Assembly: GCA_963575745.1 (NCBI GenBank)
Contig: CAUYUJ010014354.1
Span: forward strand, 126,001 to 190,000
Length of the DNA stretch: 64,000 nucleotides
Origin: Prorocentrum cordatum
Lineage: Eukaryota > Sar > Dinophyceae > Prorocentrales > Prorocentraceae
Reading direction: 5' to 3'
Under the pieces are notes generated by a model. That model was not told where the DNA came from, ran no database searches, and saw nothing but the letters and a program-made list of their open reading frames with translations. Shown piece after piece: positions 57,446-64,000 of the stretch. Numbering within the stretch: position 1 is the first letter of the stretch; every line of letters starts with the position of its first letter. Both the position numbers and the translations under genes were made by a program.

Positions 57446-58305
57446 GTCGGGAACCAAATCCCACCAGCCCTCTGAGCGTCGGTGGTTTAGGGCGGTTCCT
57501 CTTCCAACCCCTTTTCTTCCCTTTCGGGGAGGGTTTTATCACTGTTCCCTATGAATATACACCCTGTCCCCCAGGCGACTGGGAACCCACCCGAGACCAT
57601 GCTGCCCCCCCACTATCCCTCTGTAAAAATACACACACACACTCTGCCTCCAAATTCGGAGCACGCGCAGCGAACCCGATGCGGCCTTCCCCCCACCATC
57701 CCTGTCAAAAACAACACAAAGTATACTTGGCGGCGGCGGCGGCTGCGGCGGGGGCAGCGGCTGCGGCAGTGGCGGCGGCGGTGGCGGCGGCGGCGGGGGC
57801 GGGGGCGGGGGGCGGCGGCGGCGGCAGCGGTGGCGGCAGCGGCTGCGGCGGCAGCGGCTGCGGCGGCGGCGATTCGGCAGGCAGCGGGGGCGGCGGCGGC
57901 GGCGGCGGGCGGCGCGGTGGCGGCGGCGGCGGCGGCGGACAGCGGCGGCGGCGTCGGCGGCTTGGCGGCGGCGGCGGCGGGCGGCGGCGGCGGCGGCGGC
58001 GGCGGCGGACTCGCCCCCAGTAGCTGCCCATCCAAAGACGACTGCTGAATATGCTGCGGCTCCGGCCAGGCTCGGGTGCTACGTATGTGTTGTGAGGGCG
58101 GGTGGGAAGTGAGCGAGACGGCTTGCGGGCGGGGAGGGGGTCTTGACCCCTCCCCCCCTGCCCCCTCCCCTGGACTTGGGCGGGGGGGGCCGCGAGGTGT
58201 CGGAGCGTCCAAAATGTCCTCGGTGAAGAAGCCACAATCATTGATTTTACAAGGGTTGTGGCCCCATTTTGGCCTCTTGGGAGGGCGAGGCTAATTAAAG
58301 GACCC
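57446..58305 (+). repeat. Dispersed repeat family C, copy 2 (GGC core)
   Basis: Starts AATCCCACCAGCCCTCTGAG, as at 3,040, and resumes at 58,140 with CTCCCCTGGACTTGG and, at 58,235, ATTGATTTTACAAGGGTTG. A 300-bp GGC/GCG microsatellite (57,725-58,015) sits in between. Confidence 0.8.
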
Positions 58306-58319
58306 CCCTTCTTTGATCG

Positions 58320-58645
58320 ACCGGCGACGAACTCGCGACCCACCCCGCGACCCACCCAAAATTTTTCGGCGCCTGCGGCGAGCTGTTCTTAAATTCCTTC
58401 CAGGTGGAGGTGGAGAGCCCGCGACCCACCCGCGACCCAAACTACGTTCACTGAACAAGCCAAAACACTCGGCGTCTGCAACGTTTTTTTTGCATTCGTT
58501 CCACGTGGAGAACCTGCGACTCAAACCGCGTTCAGTGTACAAATCAAAACTTTCGGCGCCTTCGTCGGGCTGTTATTGAATTCTTTCCAGGCGGAGGTGG
58601 AGAGCTCGCGACCCACCCGGGACCCAAACTACGTTCACTGAACAA
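58320..58645. repeat. About 95-bp tandem repeat, 3 copies
   Basis: GCGACCCAAACTACGTTCA at about 58,432 and 58,620 with a variant at 58,515. Units carry TTTCGGCGCCTNCG and TTCCAGGNGGAGGTGG. Confidence 0.7.
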
Positions 58646-58654
58646 GCCAAGAAC

Positions 58655-58658
58655 GGAG

Positions 58659-58690
<32 letters not shown>

Positions 58691-58755
58691 GGACGAGGAC
58701 GCTGACGAGGAAGAGGAGGAGGAGGAACAGGAGGAGGAGGAGGAGGAGTGCGCCA
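58655..58755. repeat. GAC/GAG trinucleotide microsatellite
   Basis: GACGACGAC then GAGGAGGAG. Confidence 0.9.
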
Positions 58756-58869
58756 ACGACAGGGAAGGTGAGGGTCACGAGGTCCGCCAACTCGACGCCC
58801 GCGTCGCCCGCGCCCGCCCCCCCACTCGTATCCGCAATTGCGGGGGGCCACGAAAATATTACCGAGTGT

Positions 58870-59280
58870 CAATTCATGAGTACGGAGTCCTTATCAGGTT
58901 TTTTGTTTCTAAATATTATCTCGAACGTATTCCGTACTAAAGACTCGTTCGTAAATAGTGCCGTCGACGGATTCTGTAGTAAGGACTCCTCACTAAGAAC
59001 TCATCGTCGTCACAATTCCTGATTAATGGACTTGCCAATCAAGATTCTTCACGAAGAGTTCCTTGGCACAGAATCCTAACCAAGGGTTCCGTGGTGGCGA
59101 TGTCAGTGTTGGATTCCATCGTGGAACATTCCCCGATAAAAAAATAAACTCCTTCGCTATTAATTAATGCAAAAGGTTCCTTCTTGGAAATATGCCTACT
59201 AAGGGTTCCTGTGTTAAAAGTCCTCCGTCAGGATGCCTCTATGATGGTTTTCCTATCAGGATTCCTTGGCCATGACCCCG
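58870..59280. repeat. AT-rich degenerate repeats
   Basis: Loose units of the type AAGGATTCCTTACTAAGAAC. Marked drop in GC. No gene. Confidence 0.5.
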
Positions 59281-59284
59281 TTGT

Positions 59285-59905
59285 AAACACTATTCGATGC
59301 CAAGCATAACCTAACGATGCCAGGCAATTGTAAGAGCAGGACCATTCATTGCCAAGCGCCGCCAACCACGACCAGCCAACGCAAAGCAATGCCAGGCACG
59401 ACCAAACAAGACCAATCACCTGACACGAATGCCAAGCAATGCCAAGCATGACCAAACGATCGGACAATGCCAGGCAACGCCAAGCACGACTAACCAATGC
59501 CAAACACGACCACGCAATGCTACTGGTTTCCGACCATTGCCAGGCAATTGCAAGAGCAGGACCAAACATTGCCAAGCACCGCCAAGCATGACCAACCAAC
59601 GCCAAGCAATGCCAACCACGACCATTCAATGCCATGCACGACCAGCAATGCCAAGCATGACCAATCAATGCCACGCAACGCCAAGCACGATTGTTCAATG
59701 CCACACGCGACCAAGCAATGCCAAGCAACGATAAGGTCGACCATTCAATGGCACGCAAAACCGCGCAATGCCAAGCACGAGTAACCAACGCGAAGCAACG
59801 CCGAGCAAAACCGTTCAATGCCAGACCCAACCAAGCAAAGCCACGCACAACCAAGGCCAAGCACGAACACTGGATTGCAAGTAGTCCCAAGCATTACCAA
59901 CCTAT
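59285..59905. repeat. CAATGCCAAGCACGACCA short tandem array
   Basis: About 25 degenerate copies of AATGCCAAGCACGACC with variable spacers. The 220-codon minus-strand frame (AWHCLALVGHAW) is repeat-derived. Confidence 0.85.
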
Positions 59906-60509
59906 ACCAATCACTGCCTCGCCCATGCCCATGAGCACTGGGGCATCTCATCGGAAGCGGAGCATCTCGAAAATATACAGGGCATTGCATTGGGGCTCTT
60001 CCACAGGAGCCACCAGTCTAAAACAAACGCCGGCAGGGCCACCGCGAGCTCGCCGCCGCCAACAGGCAAAGAGGGGAGGAGGACCAGGAAACCTAAAGGG
60101 CACCATAGGACCATAGGACATCGGCGAGGGCGGAGGCAGGGCAGGCCCTTGAAACCAGCGTCGGCGGCCTCGGAAAGGGGAGAGGGGGGGGGAGCGGACG
60201 GGGGGAACTCCCGCCCCCTCGGCGATCACCCCCCCTCCCCCCCCGCGCGAAAAGAGGCGCCGCAGGAGGAATGCGCATATTTGCCGCCCGCAGGGGGGGA
60301 AGGGGGGAGTTCCGCCCCTTCTCCTCCGCCCCCTCTCTGCCCCTCTATGTAGAATCGCTCTCTCTCTCTCTCTCCCTCTCTGTCTATCTCCGCTTGTGCA
60401 GATGCCCAAACATGCCTGGCAATGGATCCCAAGAGGAAATAATTACCGTCACATGTCTTCAGTACAGGTATCAAACTGTGTGTGCATGTGTGCTTGCTGT
60501 CACGCCTCC

Positions 60510-60842
60510 TCGACACAACGCGGAATACCCTGGCCTCGGGTTCTGTGCAAGCTGGCTCAGTAAGACTTGGTGACCCGAAGGGCGGCGTGAGCCAATCTTT
60601 TTTCTCGTCACCCTGATTGTCCACCTCCTCCTCCTCCTCATACTCTTCCTCCTCTCTCCCTCGGGCTATGGGATGATCACCCGCAGTGTCCAATCCTCCT
60701 CCTCCTCCTCCTTGGCCCCCAGGAGAGGCACGCGCTGACCTCTTGAACCGGTCCTTCATCGACTCGGTCTCTTTCGCTTTTTTCTGCGGGCGGGCTTTAC
60801 TCTCATCGATTCGAATGGCGGAAGCACGAGGACTCCTGACAC
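60510..60842 (-). CDS. Candidate coding exon, charged protein of unknown function
   Basis: After GTGTCAG the minus strand is open and highly charged: IRIDESKARPQKKAKETES, MKDRFKRSARASPGGQ, a Gly run, DHPIARGREEEEYEEEEEVD, then NQGDEKKDWLTPPFGSPS. The boundary AG|GAG matches the acceptor type of the better-supported genes here. No domain is recognised. The opposite strand is also partly open and has pyrimidine tracts before AG, so the strand is not certain. Confidence 0.35.
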
Positions 60843-61053
60843 TCTGCCCCCTTGCCTTCCCCTCCCCCTCCCCTCCGTCTCCTCCTCCCTGCCTTCTTCT
60901 CCCACCAGGTGACCGCACCGGGAAAAGCTTTCACGGCGGGGTTCTGCGATGAAGTCTGGCTTGGCAGGTACCCACGAATGAATCAGACTCCAATCTGGTC
61001 GTGATGCCCGTTTCCCCGCTCTACCCCTGAATTTCCTCATCCTCTCTTCTCAG

Positions 61054-61146
61054 ATGGCTACAACTGTGTGCAAGAAAATGGGCATGTCGCAGCGCGATGA
61101 ACAAAAAAGCGCACTACGGGCCAGCCAGCTCGCCGAGCGCAGAGAG
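61054..61146 (+). CDS. Candidate plus-strand exon (31 codons)
   Basis: A pyrimidine tract ending CTCTTCTCAG is followed by ATG and 31 open codons (MATTVCKKMGMSQRDEQK, SALRASQLAERRE) and then GAGAG|GTAAGAGG, a canonical GT donor. Similar short pieces with a pyrimidine tract and GT donor lie at 60,402-60,467, 60,909-60,967 and 61,666-61,734. Their phases do not all chain, and the well-supported introns in this window use GA donors, so these may be chance. No homology recognised. Confidence 0.25.
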
Positions 61147-61929
61147 GTAAGAGGGGTCGCATGACGAGCGAGCGAGCCATAAAGAGTGTCCCTTGTCGTC
61201 CGCTGCCTGCATCTCTGACCAGCGCAGGCTGACGCGACCCCTGAATAAGAGCATGTGTTGCTTCTCCTCCTCCCCCCCCTCCACATCCTCCTCCTCCCAT
61301 TCAAGGACCCAATGGAAAACATACAGGACCTCAGGATAAAGCTCTGGAGCGTTCGCTGACGGACAGGACGTCCACGACATGATGTTTGTCCACGGCGTCG
61401 GATCTCTGGGAAATGCAACACTGCGCCTTGCAACGCGGAGAACGCAAACCTGACCGACCGAGGATTCCAGCCGCAGAAGCAAATTCAGACGCTGGGATAG
61501 ATTTGCTTGTCTGTGAACAATCAGAGGTGAATGCTGTGAGCCCTGAGTCTGACACAGCTGCGTCCAGCCAGCCTGGCGCATGAGGCGAATGCCGCGACAA
61601 CCGTCGCTCACAATGATCCCCCCCGTCGTGGTCCTTCATCTCGCTGAAGGCCACATCCTGCTCAGTCCTCAGCGCGGCCTTGGCAGCGGCCTGGGGGCTG
61701 CGAGATGGTTGCTGAAGTGCGGCAACAAACTCAGGTGAGTCGGCAAAGCTCCTCCTGAATCCCCCAGACCTCTGACGGATCCGAATCCGATGCCTTGTTC
61801 CCAACCATCCTGTGGTGTTGGGTCCTCATTTTGAAGAGACAGCGCCCCGCGTTCTCCTCATTCCTCCTCCCGCTGCCCCCTTCCTCGTCCCTTCTCACAT
61901 CATCCCTGCCTCTGCCCTCCGCACCAGTC

Positions 61930-62900
61930 CACAATTCCGGCACACCCCTCACACGCTCCGTGGCCCCGTTTGGAGTTCCATTGACCGCCCCAAGTGGCAG
62001 CGCCCGCATGCAGTTACACACAAAGTTCGGTGCACCCATCACACGTGTCGCGGTCCCATAAGGAGCTCCACCGGAGGCCTCAGTTGCAGCGCCAGCTTGC
62101 CGATCCACCATCCACTTCGGTGCACCCCTCCCACACTTCGTGGCCCAATAGGGAATTCCAACGAAGGCCCCCATGGCAACGCCCGCATGCGGTTCCACCC
62201 CCATTCCGGCACACCTCTCGCGCGCCTTGTGGCCCCATAGGGAGCTTCACCGACCGCCCCAGTGGCAGCGCCCGCATGCAGTTCCACAACGATGTCGGTG
62301 CACCCATCACACGCTTCGTGACCCCATAGGGAACTTCAACGGGGTCCCCAGTGGCAACGCCGGCATGCCGTTCCACCATCCACTTCGGTGCACCCCTCAC
62401 ACGCTGCGGAACCCTCAGAGAGCTTCAGCTAAGGCCCCAATGGCAGCGCCCGCGTGCGATTCAACCCCCATTTCGGTGCACCCTTCACACGCTTCGTGGC
62501 CTCAGTTGAAGCTCCACCGAAGGCCGCAGTGGAAGCGCCCGCATGCAGTTCCTCCCTCCATTTCGGCACACCCCTCGCACATTTCGTGGCACCATAGGGA
62601 GCACCACCAAAGGCCCCAGCGGTAGCGCCCGCATGCAGTTCCAACATCTAGTTCGGTACACCCCTCAAGTTTCGTTCCCCCACGGGAAGCTCGACTGACA
62701 CGGCCCAAGTGACAGCGCCCGCATGCAGCTTCCCCCCCCTTCCGGTGCACCCCTCACACGTCTCGTGGCCCCATCGGGAGCTCCACATAGAAGGCCCCAA
62801 CATGCGGTTGAACCCGCAATGTCTGTGCACCGCTCACACGGCTCGCGGCACCAGAAGGAGCTCCACCGAAGGCCCCAGCGGCAGCGCTCGCACGCGCGCG
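61930..62900 (+). repeat. About 89-bp tandem array, orientation 2
   Basis: CGCCCGCATGCAGTTCC recurs at 62,001, 62,090, 62,180, 62,269, 62,358, 62,447, 62,536, 62,626 and 62,716 (89-90 bp). The unit includes TTCGGTGCACCCCTCACACG, TTCGTGGCCCCATAGGGAGC and TCCACCGAAGGCCCCAG. It runs directly into family B. Confidence 0.93.
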
Positions 62901-63560
62901 CGTCGTCGCGTGCGCATGTTGGAGCTCCTGAAACAAATCCTTGGGATCTCAACATCGTGCGCGCAGGGAACGCATAACAAAATCGTGGGTTTGCAACGGC
63001 AGTTTCCAAAGAAAGGCCTGTGCGCGGGCGTGCTCTTGCGAAGTCTTGATTAAAGCAGCACTTGGACTCGCAACTCCTACACCAATTGAAACCCAACGAC
63101 CCTTGTCAAATAATACCATTCGGGCCATTCGCGCGCGTCGGCGGCGCGCGCATGACGAAGTACCCCCCAAAACTTCATCACCGACGCGAGGACATCGTCT
63201 ATCGTCATCGGCGTGATCAGCATCGGCGCCGTCATTGGCTTCGCGGTCGTCATCGTCATCATCTTTACTATCAGCATCGCGCCTACCGATGTCAACGTCG
63301 CCATGATACAGCGCCCGCCCGAGTCACGGACTCGCACAGAAGTGCCAGCAATGAAGTGCCTTGCGGTCAGCGCCACCGCGGCCGCGTCGGTCAAGCCAAC
63401 CTAGCTGGCCGCTGCGCGCGCGAGCATGCGCGGGCGCGGCCGCAGAGCTGCACCAGCCAACAATAACTACTCATCACAATCGCAGCCGCATGGGTTTTGC
63501 AAACCAAGCTGCAGGCGGGTGGGTGGGATGATTGCGCAAGCAGTGGAATTGACCACTCCG
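62901..63560 (+). repeat. Large dispersed repeat family B, copy 4
   Basis: GCGCGCGTCGTCGCGTGCG unit, then the AATACCATTCGGGCCATTC block, short CAT core (63,200-63,300), GCATGCGCGGGCGCGGCCG and GGGTTTTGCAAACCAAGC end. Confidence 0.8.
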
Positions 63561-64000
63561 AGTTCTTCATCAAACCACCTCCAGGTTTGATCGCCTCCCC
63601 TTGTGAGAATACAATGATGTTCATGTGGTTATGCCCATCGTTCGCCAACATCTACTACCCCTTCACCATCCCAGCCGGGCGTTTACCCGCCCCTCCCCCC
63701 TCATCCCAGCAAATGAATAATTCCTATGCGCGCGATCTCGTTGATCACAAATCACAGATGTTCAAACATCCCTTGCTAAACAATGTGGTAAACATCGACA
63801 CGCGAGCGTCGTCCTGCACGCGCACATGCCGAAATCATTCAGAAATCATGGGTGTCGTAAATATTGCACGACCGCTATCCTCAAAATTACCCGGTGACGT
63901 ACCCGACCCTTTCTAAACAGATGGCGACTATATCAAGTACCGCGAACTACAAAAGAACATGTTGAAGGACCCGCAGTGCGATTGAGCACCCAGAAATGAA
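63561..64000 (+). repeat. Large dispersed repeat family B, copy 5 (cut by window end)
   Basis: Begins like the starts at 35.82 and 37.08 kb and includes GACACGCGAGCGTCGTCCTG, ACGCGCACATGCCGAAATC. Arranged head-to-tail with copy 4. Confidence 0.6.

Noticed and set aside
57640-58210. Ala/Gly/Arg-rich open frames up to about 200 codons
   Set aside because: Product of the GGC microsatellite inside repeat family C; open in all frames.
59228-59890. 220-codon hydrophobic, Trp/Cys-rich frame resembling a membrane protein
   Set aside because: It is the minus-strand reading of the CAATGCCAAGCACGACC array; all frames there are open and repeat-like.

Overview
This is nuclear DNA of a dinoflagellate, most likely a large-genome photosynthetic species of the Prorocentrum/Symbiodiniaceae type. 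Four things in the sequence say so: (1) an exact copy of the 22-nt dinoflagellate spliced leader at 48,012-48,033 (minus strand); (2) a nuclear gene for a thylakoid-lumen protein with an ER signal, an FVP motif and a twin-arginine lumen signal; (3) introns that all appear to begin with GA and end with AG; (4) a decayed LINE with the gag zinc-ribbon/endonuclease/RT/RNase H order known from dinoflagellates. Gene density is very low, and most of the 64 kb is satellites, microsatellites and dispersed repeats. Most long open frames here are by-products of trinucleotide repeats or high GC.

Layout. 1-10 kb: short satellites (CGA, CAGCCT, a 73-bp array, AGGCCCC and GAACGACTCACACC arrays), a TTAGGG-like degenerate array, a cluster of TTCGAACC palindromes and a 2-kb CAT microsatellite. 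10-23 kb: unassigned GC-rich DNA with small dispersed repeats, a 156-bp hairpin at 14.2 kb and an 89-bp array at 21.2-22.0 kb. 23.9-29.95 kb: a near full-length, frame-broken LINE on the minus strand. 30-35 kb: small repeats and a 90-bp array. 35.3-45.7 kb: the main genic part, all on the minus strand. Three exons at 45.7, 44.5 and 35.3 kb join in phase into a p25-alpha (TPPP-like) domain. The 9.1-kb intron between the last two contains a complete two-exon PsbQ-like gene (38,940-39,945) on the same strand. 47.0-48.0 kb: a gag-like retro-inserted transcript headed by the spliced leader. 49-50.6 kb: a second copy of the dispersed repeat seen at 4.3 kb, inflated by CAT repeats. 52.5 and 54.3 kb: two minus-strand exons that together form one EF-hand pair. 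55-64 kb: microsatellites, 42-bp and 89-bp arrays, further copies of the large dispersed repeats, and one region (60.4-61.8 kb) with unresolved exon candidates.

Functional reading. The supported host genes are a photosystem II lumen subunit, a putative microtubule-associated p25-alpha protein and a calcium-binding EF-hand protein. They are not an operon; each would be expected to be trans-spliced. Several dispersed repeat families keep conserved flanks while their cores are replaced by different or different-length microsatellites. All calls come from reading the sequence; no alignment or database search was run.
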